Positions 1-8,216 of a stretch of DNA of 64,000 bases are shown here, one piece after another (position 1 is the first letter of the stretch; every line of letters begins with the position of its first letter). The DNA comes from a bacterium. Its GTDB lineage: Bacteria > Latescibacterota > Latescibacteria > Latescibacterales > Latescibacteraceae. The stretch covers positions 1 to 64,000 of the forward strand of contig JAJFUH010000149.1 of assembly GCA_021372535.1 (NCBI GenBank). The letters run 5' to 3'. The notes beneath the pieces are model-generated. The model had not been told where the DNA came from. It searched no databases and worked only from the letters and a program-made list of their open reading frames with translations. The position numbers and the translations under genes were made by a program.

Positions 1-49
1 AAAAACAAAATCCGTGAAAACCGCCCGATCCGCGCAAATCCGCGTTCTA
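1..49 (-). repeat. dispersed intergenic repeat, copy 1 (inverted)
   Basis: Read on the minus strand this stretch begins TAGAACGCGGATT and continues with alternating CGCGGAT/GCGGATT words, ending in a T-run. Almost the same sequence occurs at 59303-59351 in the opposite orientation, with about eight differences. Both copies are non-coding and flank genes. The unit may extend beyond the left edge of the window. Origin and function are unknown. Confidence 0.6.
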
Positions 50-78
50 TCAAATCTTGTAAACAGATCGGGGCAGAT

Positions 79-1248
79 ATGGGAACCATCATGAAAAAAC
101 GGTACTATTTCGATAATAACGCCACAACGCCGGTCCGGCCAGAAGTTGTTGAAGCCATGCTGCCATACCTTACGGAGCTTTACGGCAACGCCTCGAGCGC
201 CCATGCTTTCGGCCGTGAAGCCCGTCATGCAATTGAACAGAGCCGTGAAACGATAGCCCGTCTTATCGGCGCCGAACCCGACGAGATTTACTTTACCGGA
301 TGCGGAACCGAATCCGACAACATAGCGCTTGCAGGCTCCATGATGTCCGCGCCGAAAGACAGAAAGGGGCTCATCACATCGAAAGTCGAACACAGCGCGA
401 TTCTCAAAACGGCCGCAAAACTTGGGCGCGAGGGTTTCACGGTCACGTTCCTCGATGTTGACGGTTTCTGCCGCGTTGATCTCGATCAGTTGAAGGAGCA
501 CGCAAACGGCGGAACCGCTCTCGTCAGCATCATGCACGCCAACAACGAAACGGGCGTGCTTCAGGATATCGGGGAGGCAGCACAGATCGCCCATGATGCG
601 GGGGCTCTATTCCACACCGATGCCGTCCAGTCAACCGGAAAAATCCCCATCGATGTAAAAAGAATGGGAATCGATATGCTGTCCCTGTCGGGGCATAAGC
701 TTAACGCTCCGAAAGGAATCGGAGTTCTCTATATCAAAAAGGGTATTTCGGTGACCCCGCTTACGTACGGCGGAAGTCACGAGCGTGGAATCCGTCCCGG
801 AACCGAGAATGTGCCGTGGATTGTGGCTCTCGCAAAAGCAGCCGAGCTTGCGATGAAAGACATGTCGGAAGAAGCCATGAACCTCTCGGCTCTCCGCGAC
901 AGGCTGGAAACCGGTATCGAGAAAACAATCCCGGATATTCTCTTCAACGGGCGTGATGTCCCGAGGCTCCCGGGAACCTCGAACATATCGTTCCCCGGCG
1001 TGGATGGCGAAGCGCTTCTTTTCAGCATGGACCTCGAAGGAATTGCGGTATCCACCGGCTCGGCATGCACCACAGGTGAGGTCGAACCCTCGCATGTGCT
1101 TGTCGCAATGGGCCGGGCGCCGAAAGTTGCCCAGAGTTCCCTCCGGTTCAGCATGGGATGGGGAAATACGGACGAGGGAGTCAATCATATTCTTAAAGTC
1201 CTTCCCCCTGTTGTGCAGCGGCTCAGGAGTATTTCGGGGGCTGTCTGA
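79..1248 (+). CDS. iscS: cysteine desulfurase (NifS/IscS family)
   Basis: PLP enzyme that removes sulfur from L-cysteine and hands it as a persulfide to Fe-S scaffolds and tRNA thiolases; cytoplasmic. Visible signatures are the N-terminal DNNATTP, the PLP-stacking segment HTDAVQS, the Schiff-base lysine K207 in SGHKLNAPKG, and the mobile-loop catalytic C330 in GSACTTGEV. At 389 aa it is full length for the group I/II family. The first ATG (79) and a second one (91, MKKRYYFD) are both plausible; 91 fits family N-termini better. The IscU-type scaffold and MnmA follow on the same strand, so sulfur flow to both Fe-S assembly and tRNA 2-thiouridine is the likely role. The call is firm; NifS versus IscS naming is not. 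Confidence 0.95.
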   Translation: MGTIMKKRYYFDNNATTPVRPEVVEAMLPYLTELYGNASSAHAFGREARHAIEQSRETIARLIGAEPDEIYFTGCGTESDNIALAGSMMSAPKDRKGLITSKVEHSAILKTAAKLGREGFTVTFLDVDGFCRVDLDQLKEHANGGTALVSIMHANNETGVLQDIGEAAQIAHDAGALFHTDAVQSTGKIPIDVKRMGIDMLSLSGHKLNAPKGIGVLYIKKGISVTPLTYGGSHERGIRPGTENVPWIVALAKAAELAMKDMSEEAMNLSALRDRLETGIEKTIPDILFNGRDVPRLPGTSNISFPGVDGEALLFSMDLEGIAVSTGSACTTGEVEPSHVLVAMGRAPKVAQSSLRFSMGWGNTDEGVNHILKVLPPVVQRLRSISGAV

Positions 1249-1289
1249 CAGGGAGGTTATTGCTTCGGGGATCAATGACACTGGAGGAC

Positions 1290-1315
1290 GTCATGCCGGA
1301 CTTGTTTCGGCATCT
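1290..1315 (+). repeat. short palindromic intergenic repeat, copy A
   Basis: The core GTCATGCCGGACTTGTTTCG then GCATCT forms an imperfect hairpin (ATGCCGgA / TTCGGCAT around CTTGT). It closely matches the second half of the unit at 16656-16708 and lies in the 189-nt gap between iscS and iscU. This word type is common in intergenic DNA of many environmental bacteria (from memory, not searched). Confidence 0.55.
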
Positions 1316-1437
1316 ACGATAAAACATGAGTATCATTATTTATTCGCCCGAGCAACAGTGTCAAATACCCCAGGATTAGACAGGACATAGCATAATATCG
1401 ACTGTGACAATAAAGGCAAAGTAATCAGGAGGTTATA

Positions 1438-1809
1438 ATGTATTCGGGAAAAGTGATGGAGCATTTCGAAAATCCCCGCAATGTCGGGACAATCGAAAAC
1501 CCGGACGGGATCGGAAAACAGGGGAATCCCGTTTGCGGAGATGTCATGGAACTCCAGATAAAGGTGAACGATGGTATCATCGAGGAGGCGAAATTCCGGA
1601 CTTTCGGGTGCTGTGCCGCTATTGCGACATCATCGATGGTTACCGAAATGGTCAAAGGCAAAACCCTGGATGAAGCCGAAAAAATCAGCAAGCAGGCTGT
1701 TGCCGATGCCCTCGACGGCCTGCCTCCGGCGAAGATGCATTGCTCCAATCTCGCGGCGGATGCCCTTCATGACGCCATACGGGATTACAAAGAAAAACAC
1801 AAGGCATAA
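1438..1809 (+). CDS. iscU: IscU/NifU-type Fe-S cluster scaffold
   Basis: Small cytoplasmic scaffold (123 aa) on which [2Fe-2S]/[4Fe-4S] clusters are assembled from sulfur delivered by the upstream cysteine desulfurase. The three conserved ligand cysteines are present: C33 in NPVCGD (with the regulatory Asp D35), C58 in FGCCAA, and C102 in MHCSN. It is the stand-alone N-terminal NifU domain; no C-terminal Nfu or BFD domain is attached. A strong Shine-Dalgarno AGGAGG precedes the ATG. The gene lies 189 nt after iscS, with a repeat in between, and 30 nt before mnmA. Confidence 0.95.
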   Translation: MYSGKVMEHFENPRNVGTIENPDGIGKQGNPVCGDVMELQIKVNDGIIEEAKFRTFGCCAAIATSSMVTEMVKGKTLDEAEKISKQAVADALDGLPPAKMHCSNLAADALHDAIRDYKEKHKA

Positions 1810-1839
1810 AAAACACCGATCTGACATTATTCAGGGAGC

Positions 1840-3000
1840 ATGCCGTTCCCCATGCATGATTTCACCGTGCTTTCAGGTTTACATCCCGGCGATTACCCGT
1901 CGCGTAAAGTCGCTGTGGCGATGAGCGGCGGAGTGGACAGCTCGCTTGCCGCAATTCTGCTGAAGGAAGCAGGTTTCGATGTAATCGGCCTGACCATGAA
2001 GCTGTGGGATTTCGATCATTCCGGCGGACGCGGTCATGAACGGGGATGCTGCGATCTCTCCACGTTCAACGATGCAAGATCGGTTGCGGCTCAGGCGGAA
2101 ATTCCGCATTACACATTCAATATGCGCGAGGAAATGGAGCGTATCGTTATCGGGAATTTCATATCGGAATACTGCGCCGGGCGCACACCAAATCCCTGTG
2201 TCCTCTGTAATACCGCCATCAAGTGGCATACACTCAGAACAAAGGCACACGCCATCGGATACGATCTTCTCGCCACCGGACATTATGCCCGCATCGCCCG
2301 TTACACCGATGGCACATATTCCCTCCTTACGGGAATGGATCGTGCAAAAGACCAGTCCTATTTTTTATGGGGGCTCGATTCGCCGAACCTGGCATCCACC
2401 CTCTTTCCCCTTGGCCATTTTACCAAGGAAAAAACTCGCCGGGAGGCTCTCTCCAGAAATTTAAAAACGGCGGGACGTACGGAAAGCCAGGAAATATGTT
2501 TTATTCCGGACAACGATTACGCCCGTTTTCTCCGTTCGGCTGTCAAAGGCGAATTACCCGATTCGCTCACTGAAGGTGATATTCTCGATACTTCCGGCGC
2601 CGTAATCGGCAGACATCGCGGCGCTGCATATTACACAGTCGGGCAGCGGAGGGGAATGGGCATAGCTCTCGGACATCCCGTTTATGTTACAGCTGTGAAT
2701 GCGAACACCAATACAATCACTATCGGTGAAAGCGAAGACCTCCTCTCCTGTTCGATGACGGTCTCCGGGTTGAACTGGATAAGGGGATTTCCGCCCGGGA
2801 AGGCTTTCGGATGCGAAACACGTATACGATACCGTCACAAAGGATCACCGGCAGAAGTCCGACTCACTCCGGATGGCGCGGAGGTCACGTTTGCATCGCC
2901 TCAACGGGCGATAACGCCGGGGCAGAGTGCGGTTTTTTACGACGGTGAAATTGTTCTCGGCGGCGGAATCATCGATACGGTCGTGCAGCGGTCAGCGTAA
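1840..3000 (+). CDS. mnmA: tRNA-specific 2-thiouridylase MnmA
   Basis: Adds sulfur to U34 of Glu, Gln and Lys tRNAs, using persulfide sulfur from a cysteine desulfurase and ATP. The PP-loop SGGVDSS is at residues 29-35. The catalytic cysteines are C120 in PNPCVLCN and C220 in ESQEICFI, and the DQSYFLW segment is also present. Length is 386 aa; about 20 residues precede the usual N-terminus (KVAVAMSGG), so the true start may be internal (for example the ATG at 1852), although the ATG at 1840 also has AGGGAG just upstream. Its position after iscS and iscU makes a sulfur-relay cluster; a substrate tRNA, tRNA-Glu(UUC), is encoded at 11691. Confidence 0.95.
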   Translation: MPFPMHDFTVLSGLHPGDYPSRKVAVAMSGGVDSSLAAILLKEAGFDVIGLTMKLWDFDHSGGRGHERGCCDLSTFNDARSVAAQAEIPHYTFNMREEMERIVIGNFISEYCAGRTPNPCVLCNTAIKWHTLRTKAHAIGYDLLATGHYARIARYTDGTYSLLTGMDRAKDQSYFLWGLDSPNLASTLFPLGHFTKEKTRREALSRNLKTAGRTESQEICFIPDNDYARFLRSAVKGELPDSLTEGDILDTSGAVIGRHRGAAYYTVGQRRGMGIALGHPVYVTAVNANTNTITIGESEDLLSCSMTVSGLNWIRGFPPGKAFGCETRIRYRHKGSPAEVRLTPDGAEVTFASPQRAITPGQSAVFYDGEIVLGGGIIDTVVQRSA

Positions 3001-3163
3001 AAAGGCTGTTCAATAAATAAAAAAGTATTATATGTTTTTTTCAATCCCTTTCTATCGGTAACAACCGGTTATAAAACGGTTCATATGGGTCGCTGTGGGT
3101 ATTATTGAGAGCATGGTGCCGGAAATATTAAGGATTTAACATGCCGATGCGAAAAAATATATA

Positions 3164-3191
3164 TTGATTATCTGTGTAAAAAATATATAAT
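3164..3191 (+). promoter_or_regulatory. candidate sigma-70 promoter for the MinD-MreB fusion gene
   Basis: TTGATT (3164-3169), a 16-nt spacer and a perfect TATAAT (3186-3191) lie about 75 nt upstream of the ATG at 3267 in an AT-rich 266-nt intergenic region. The match is by eye; AT-rich DNA raises the false-positive risk. Confidence 0.4.
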
Positions 3192-3266
3192 ATACTGGAG
3201 ATTAAGCTCTTTATAAAATTTTATATAATGAAATCCTTCCCACGGTGATCCACATTTCAGGAAATT

Positions 3267-5393
3267 ATGAACACAGGTGTATCGGAAAACAGGCAGAGAA
3301 TCTGGGCGATAGGCGGCGGGAAAGGCGGGGTCGGGAAAAGTCTTCTTGCAACCAACCTGTCGATAATCCTCGCCGAACTCGGGCATAATGTCATAGCCAT
3401 CGATCTTGATCTCGGAAACGCAAACCTTCATACCGGCTTCGGAATAAAATATCCCCGGCAGACTCTCATGGACTTCCTGAGCGGTGACGTTCAGAATCTC
3501 AATGAAATTCTTCTGGATACATCCGTATATAACCTTAAATTCATCAGCGGCGCCGGGGGTATTATCGGATCGGCCAATCCATGGTATACCCAGAAACTCA
3601 AGCTGATGAGATATATTGAAAAACTTCATGCCGATCATATCGTCCTCGATCTCGGAGCGGGAACCTCGTACAACATCATCGACTTTTTCATCGGCGCAAC
3701 AGACCATATCATTATAACCACACCGGAATCGCCATCGATTCAGAGCGCATTCAATTTCATCAGAATCTGCGTTTTCAGAAAGCTCCATTCGATCATACAT
3801 TCGAAGAAAAAGTTATGGGGTGTTCTCGAAAAGGCAAAAGTCCCGAATCTCGATGGTGGGATTATTAAACTTAAAAGCGTCCTGGAAGAGATGGAAAAAA
3901 TCGAGCCGGCCAGTATCGATGAGTTCAGAGAATTTCAGCAGACATTCAAGCCTTTTCTCATACTTAATATGATCATGAAGGCCGAAGAGACAAAACTCGG
4001 CTGGGGAATAAAAGAAGTCATTAAACAGTATCTCGATATCGATATACAGTATGCGGGAAGTATTTCATTCGATAATATCATCCGTGAATCCCTTTCCTCC
4101 GAAATTCCCTATATTATCAACGCCCCGAAAGCCCGGCCAACAACGGAGCTTTTTACAATCATTCCATATCTGCTCGGTAACAACACCGATTCAAAGGGTA
4201 TCAGGGACATTATTCAGCGCCAGGTCAAACGCATGAGCAAGACTTACAATACCCGGGTCGTTGAATCTGCTCAGATGGATGTCGATCCGTCCATTTATGT
4301 TGTTGATAAAGTCAAAAGGGTTGAATCGGATACCCAGAAAGATTCGGATGGATTCTTCAGCTTTAAAGCGAGTACATGGTCGAAAATCGCAATCGATCTC
4401 GGTACATCCAATACCAGAATCTTTGTAAAAGGCCGTGGAGTTGTGCTCAATGAGCCTTCTCTCATGAGTCTCGATGAAACCACGGGGAAAATCGTTGCAC
4501 TCGGGTATGAATCGAAAGCGATGCTGGGACGGTCGCATTCGGGTATCAATATCGTTGCTCCCATGGAATCGGGAGCAATCTCCGATTACAATGAAGTCAA
4601 GCTCCTGATTCAGGAATTTATCAAACTGGCCAAACGGTCGACCATCCTTATACGGCCTGGGGTAGTTCTGACCATTCCCCCGAAACTCACCCATGTGGAA
4701 AAGAGGGCTGTCCAGGAATTCATCAAGGAGATGGGCGCCCGTGAGGTTCATCTTGTCTATGAACCGCTGGCTGCGGCGATCGGTTCCGGGCTGCCGGTGG
4801 ATATTCCCAAGGCAAGCATGCTTGTGGATATAGGGGGCGGGTCGGTTTCGGCGCTTGTCGTTTCTATCAGCGGTATAGTTGGCATGGAATCGGAAAGAAT
4901 CGGCGGTAATGCTATCGATAATGCCATTGTCCGGTATCTCAGGGAAGTGCACAATTTTTATATCGGAAACCAGACTGCTGAATGGATCAAGATTAATTTC
5001 GGGCAGGCATACAAAATCGGCCGTGACAAACGGTTCGAAATCCGCGGACAGGATATCGAGAAGAGCATTCCCAGAACCATGTATATCAATACCGGTGAGA
5101 TCCGTGAGGCGATTTCAAAACCTGTCAATTCCATGCTCAAGGTGATTATGCAGCTGCTTGAAAATGTCCCGCCGGAATTGTCCGGTGATCTTGTCGACCG
5201 GGGAATGACCCTGACAGGCGGCGGTTCTCTCCTTGCCGGGCTTAACTCGGCCATAACCGAACGTTCCGGAATAAAAGTACGGATTGCTCCCAATGCTAAA
5301 AAAGCGGCTGTCGAAGGTGCGGGCCGAATGCTTGATGATTTCAAATTCTACGCGAAATTTTTTGTCGACGATATTGAGGATCAAAAGCTCTGA
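3267..5393 (+). CDS. MinD/ParA-type ATPase fused to an MreB-type actin-like domain
   Basis: A 708-aa cytoskeletal fusion in one uninterrupted frame. Residues about 10-300 are a MinD/FlhG-like deviant-Walker ATPase: GGKGGVGKS at 17-25, a switch-I-like DLDLGNANL, and a Walker-B-like VLDLGAG followed by TSYNIIDFF. After a linker (about 300-370), residues 372-700 are a near-complete MreB: phosphate-1 IDLGTSNTR at 376-384, LNEPS, the TIPP..HVEKRA catalytic region, EPLAAAIG, phosphate-2 DIGGGS, PPELSGDL, and the adenosine motif TGGGSLLAG. MinD proteins position division or flagella on membranes; MreB polymerises under the membrane to guide wall synthesis. I know of no described protein combining both, so coupling of membrane ATPase cycling to actin-like filaments is inference. 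A TPR lipoprotein gene starts 12 nt downstream. Confidence 0.9.
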   Translation: MNTGVSENRQRIWAIGGGKGGVGKSLLATNLSIILAELGHNVIAIDLDLGNANLHTGFGIKYPRQTLMDFLSGDVQNLNEILLDTSVYNLKFISGAGGIIGSANPWYTQKLKLMRYIEKLHADHIVLDLGAGTSYNIIDFFIGATDHIIITTPESPSIQSAFNFIRICVFRKLHSIIHSKKKLWGVLEKAKVPNLDGGIIKLKSVLEEMEKIEPASIDEFREFQQTFKPFLILNMIMKAEETKLGWGIKEVIKQYLDIDIQYAGSISFDNIIRESLSSEIPYIINAPKARPTTELFTIIPYLLGNNTDSKGIRDIIQRQVKRMSKTYNTRVVESAQMDVDPSIYVVDKVKRVESDTQKDSDGFFSFKASTWSKIAIDLGTSNTRIFVKGRGVVLNEPSLMSLDETTGKIVALGYESKAMLGRSHSGINIVAPMESGAISDYNEVKLLIQEFIKLAKRSTILIRPGVVLTIPPKLTHVEKRAVQEFIKEMGAREVHLVYEPLAAAIGSGLPVDIPKASMLVDIGGGSVSALVVSISGIVGMESERIGGNAIDNAIVRYLREVHNFYIGNQTAEWIKINFGQAYKIGRDKRFEIRGQDIEKSIPRTMYINTGEIREAISKPVNSMLKVIMQLLENVPPELSGDLVDRGMTLTGGGSLLAGLNSAITERSGIKVRIAPNAKKAAVEGAGRMLDDFKFYAKFFVDDIEDQKL

Positions 5394-5405
5394 AGGGGGC
5401 AGAAT

Positions 5406-6551
5406 ATGCGTTCAATAATAATGACCATACTCGCCGTAATTCTTGTTCTATCAGGGTGTTCATCCGCCAAATACGCAACAAGAATACACCATGTCGAAGT
5501 ACTTATCCAAAACAGGCAGTATGATTCGGCGGAAAAACAGATCAAGGGTATTATGGCATATTATCCTGAAAAACCGGAGCCCTTTTACCTGTATGGCCTT
5601 GTCAATTATTATACAGGCAACTTCTACGAGTGTCTGATGAACTTCGATAAGGCCGAGCTGTTTGGCCTTAAAAATGTCAACGACCTGTACGTGAAAAAAG
5701 GCATATCGCTCTATTACATCGGAAACCGTGACGAAGCAAAAAAAACCCTTCTCCGCTCTCTCGAACTCACATCGACAGCGGAAGCCCAGAAATATGTCGG
5801 CCTGATCCGTTATGACGAGAAGGATTACAGCGGAGCTGTCGAGCCTCTGAAAGCGGCTTCAGCGGCTTTTCCACATGACCTTCAGATACACTTCTATCTC
5901 GGAACCGCGCTCTTTATCGACGGGCGTAATACCGAATCCCTCGAATATTTCAAAAAAGCGCTTGCCCTCGATTCTGAGAATCCCCTGATACAATTCATGA
6001 CCGCGAACCTCTACATGCTCGATGGCGGATTCCCCCAGGCGATTGATCTTTATACCAAAATCGATCCTGAATCACCCAACGGACAACAGAGTATTTACAA
6101 CTGTGCTGAGGCCTATATCGCGGTCGGTGAATTCAATTCCGCAGTACAGCTCCTCAGGTACCTGACGACAAGAAATCCGAATGATTACAATGCCCGCTAC
6201 AATCTGGCGTCCGCACTCATGAAATCGGAAGATTATGTCTCAGCGGCGGAAATCCTCAACGACCTCTATTCTACCGATAGCACGGATTCACGGGTAGCAT
6301 ACAATTTAGGATTGGCGTACGGGGAAATCGGGCAGGAAAGTCTCTCTCTCTATTATTTTGATATCGCGGCTGCCTGTGAGCCGGACAACCCACTGTACCT
6401 CTATGCATACGGTCTTGAACTGTCGAAAAACGGCCAGCAGGAGAAAGCAGCCGTCCGGATGGAAACAGTCCTCGCTCTCGAGCCGGAAAACACGAATGCA
6501 CGAAACTGGCTTGATAATTACCATGCCTCTGCAGTGCTTCCGAATCCGTAA
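5406..6551 (+). CDS. TPR-repeat lipoprotein
   Basis: A 381-aa protein with a short signal peptide and lipobox LSGC (Cys18), so it is probably anchored in the inner or outer membrane facing the periplasm. The rest is helical tetratricopeptide-like repeats (for example PEPFYLYGLVNYYTGNFYEC, DLQIHFYLGTALFIDGRN, DSRVAYNLGLAYGEIGQE), about nine to ten units. TPR proteins are scaffolds; no enzymatic motif is visible. A GGGGG-type Shine-Dalgarno sits in the 12-nt gap after the MinD-MreB fusion gene, so the two are almost certainly co-transcribed and may act together in envelope organisation (inference). Confidence 0.8.
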   Translation: MRSIIMTILAVILVLSGCSSAKYATRIHHVEVLIQNRQYDSAEKQIKGIMAYYPEKPEPFYLYGLVNYYTGNFYECLMNFDKAELFGLKNVNDLYVKKGISLYYIGNRDEAKKTLLRSLELTSTAEAQKYVGLIRYDEKDYSGAVEPLKAASAAFPHDLQIHFYLGTALFIDGRNTESLEYFKKALALDSENPLIQFMTANLYMLDGGFPQAIDLYTKIDPESPNGQQSIYNCAEAYIAVGEFNSAVQLLRYLTTRNPNDYNARYNLASALMKSEDYVSAAEILNDLYSTDSTDSRVAYNLGLAYGEIGQESLSLYYFDIAAACEPDNPLYLYAYGLELSKNGQQEKAAVRMETVLALEPENTNARNWLDNYHASAVLPNP

Positions 6552-6664
6552 GTATATAGTAAGAATTGCGCGCTTTACTATGGATGTTATTAACCGCCAT
6601 CAAGATCATCCGATGGTTTCCATGATGATATCATTCATTGTAGATATATAAATAGAGGACATGT

Positions 6665-7924
6665 TCATCGGACCGCGGAGAAAAGATCCATTTTCTGCTG
6701 CGCTATGCCACCATGCTGTGTTAGTGCAAACACCACTATATTGACACCCATTTTAAGCTGCGGCTCGTTGTTCGATAAATATCTCCACTTATTTCCGTAC
6801 CCCTTGTCGGAATAGATAGCGACAAGTCGGTTATCGATCCATATTCCCTCGAGATAGTTCACCGGTTCAGGCATCGTTGCATTCCGGGCGGTTTCCCCCT
6901 GTATAGCGGTTGATGTTGTCGACTCCATCATTATTTCAGATCCCAGCGGAGGCCCGTCATCGAAATCGAAATAACAGTGGTACAGGGGATGTGAGTTGGG
7001 TATCGGCAGAAAACGGGCATTCGAACCGAGAGCATCACGCACCATCTGCCGCAGGGAGGCTTCCGCCTGACTGTAATCATATCCCGGGCTTCCATTATCG
7101 AGCAGAGCGAATCCACCGTTCCGGAGGTATTCGCCGAAGTTTCTCCGCTCGATTTCCGTAAGTTCGAACGCCTTGTCAGTCGTAATGTACACAAAAGGCA
7201 TTTCGAGTAGTGTACGGCAGTCGAGGAGCAGATGAGGATCAGACCGGGCAGTGATACCTGTATAGCGGTTGACAGCTTCCACGAGGTTCAAAAATGCGCG
7301 TTTGAGGTTATCCGGCGGTTTAAGCTGTGCACCCCAGACAGTGGGAATATATATAAATCCCCTGATATTCTGCTTTGAATTCGGATTCTGAATAACCATT
7401 GCCTTGTAACGGCCATTATCGAGATCCTCCATGGAAATCATCTCATCCCTCATCGAAATCTGTTTTTCCGGTTCTTTCAATACCATCGACTCGATGATAT
7501 AATCCCTGTTTATGAGGGGAGAAACGGATGATATAATTTCGATATCGGGTTTGAATTCATGGAGGTTCAGGGGAAATACCGGTGAGGATACAATCTTTGG
7601 ATTGATTTCAACAAACGGTTTCTGATGATGAATTACCTGACGGCGTAATACCCTTGTACCTGTGTATTTTTTATCAACCTTTATCACTCGTCTGATTTTC
7701 GGTTTGAGATAGATGAATTCTATCATAGGCGGTTTTACTACTCTGATTTCGGTTTTCCGGAACAGAAAGTATGCCCCTGCTGCGGCGTTCGCCAGAATTG
7801 CCACGAGAAATCCGAGGAAAAATATTTTTTTGGTCTCACGTTCGAGTTTCCGTAAATCAATCATATCCGATGGACCGCTGAACCGCGAAACCGGCATTCC
7901 CGTATCAGACATGATTATCACCAT
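6665..7924 (-). CDS. DUF4159 domain protein with N-terminal membrane anchor
   Basis: A 419-aa protein with one hydrophobic segment (about residues 34-53) after a charged N-terminus and a proline/lysine-rich region, reminiscent of TonB-type proteins. The C-terminal half matches what I recall of DUF4159: an IPTVWGAQLKPPDNLKRAF segment, a DPHLLLDCRTL segment, PFVYITTDKAFELT, then FGEYLRNGGFALLDN, which resembles the class-I glutamine-amidotransferase-like fold. Its function is not established. The start could be the ATG at 7924 or at 7912; the purine-rich AAGAAGGG favours the latter. It is convergent with the TPR lipoprotein gene. Confidence 0.7.
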   Translation of the reverse strand: MVIIMSDTGMPVSRFSGPSDMIDLRKLERETKKIFFLGFLVAILANAAAGAYFLFRKTEIRVVKPPMIEFIYLKPKIRRVIKVDKKYTGTRVLRRQVIHHQKPFVEINPKIVSSPVFPLNLHEFKPDIEIISSVSPLINRDYIIESMVLKEPEKQISMRDEMISMEDLDNGRYKAMVIQNPNSKQNIRGFIYIPTVWGAQLKPPDNLKRAFLNLVEAVNRYTGITARSDPHLLLDCRTLLEMPFVYITTDKAFELTEIERRNFGEYLRNGGFALLDNGSPGYDYSQAEASLRQMVRDALGSNARFLPIPNSHPLYHCYFDFDDGPPLGSEIMMESTTSTAIQGETARNATMPEPVNYLEGIWIDNRLVAIYSDKGYGNKWRYLSNNEPQLKMGVNIVVFALTQHGGIAQQKMDLFSAVR

Positions 7925-8216
7925 CCCTTCTTATACTGACTCCATATACCGCACGTCCCATTTTCAGCATATCAGCTTTTTCACATAATATATATTATAT
8001 CGGATACCGTAAAAATGAAAATAATATCAGACACTGTTTTTTAAAAAGCTGCACGAGCGCACACGTTTTTTTAAAGGAAAATAATCCATGTTTCACAAAA
8101 ATTTTTCAAATTTTTGCTTGCTTTTTTATATTTTTTTATATTATTGTTTTAAATTATATGCATATGTTAAAAGGAATAATTATCATATTCAAATAGTTTT
8201 TTTGGTGACTTTTGCC

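Noticed and set aside
631-1281. 216-codon antisense ORF over iscS
   Set aside because: It mirrors a strongly conserved desulfurase gene in another frame and has no family features; high-GC codon use creates such shadows throughout the window.
953-1390. 145-codon ORF overlapping the 3' half of iscS
   Set aside because: Its upstream part is the iscS shadow frame and its tail is the palindromic repeat at 1290-1315; no Shine-Dalgarno or conserved motif.
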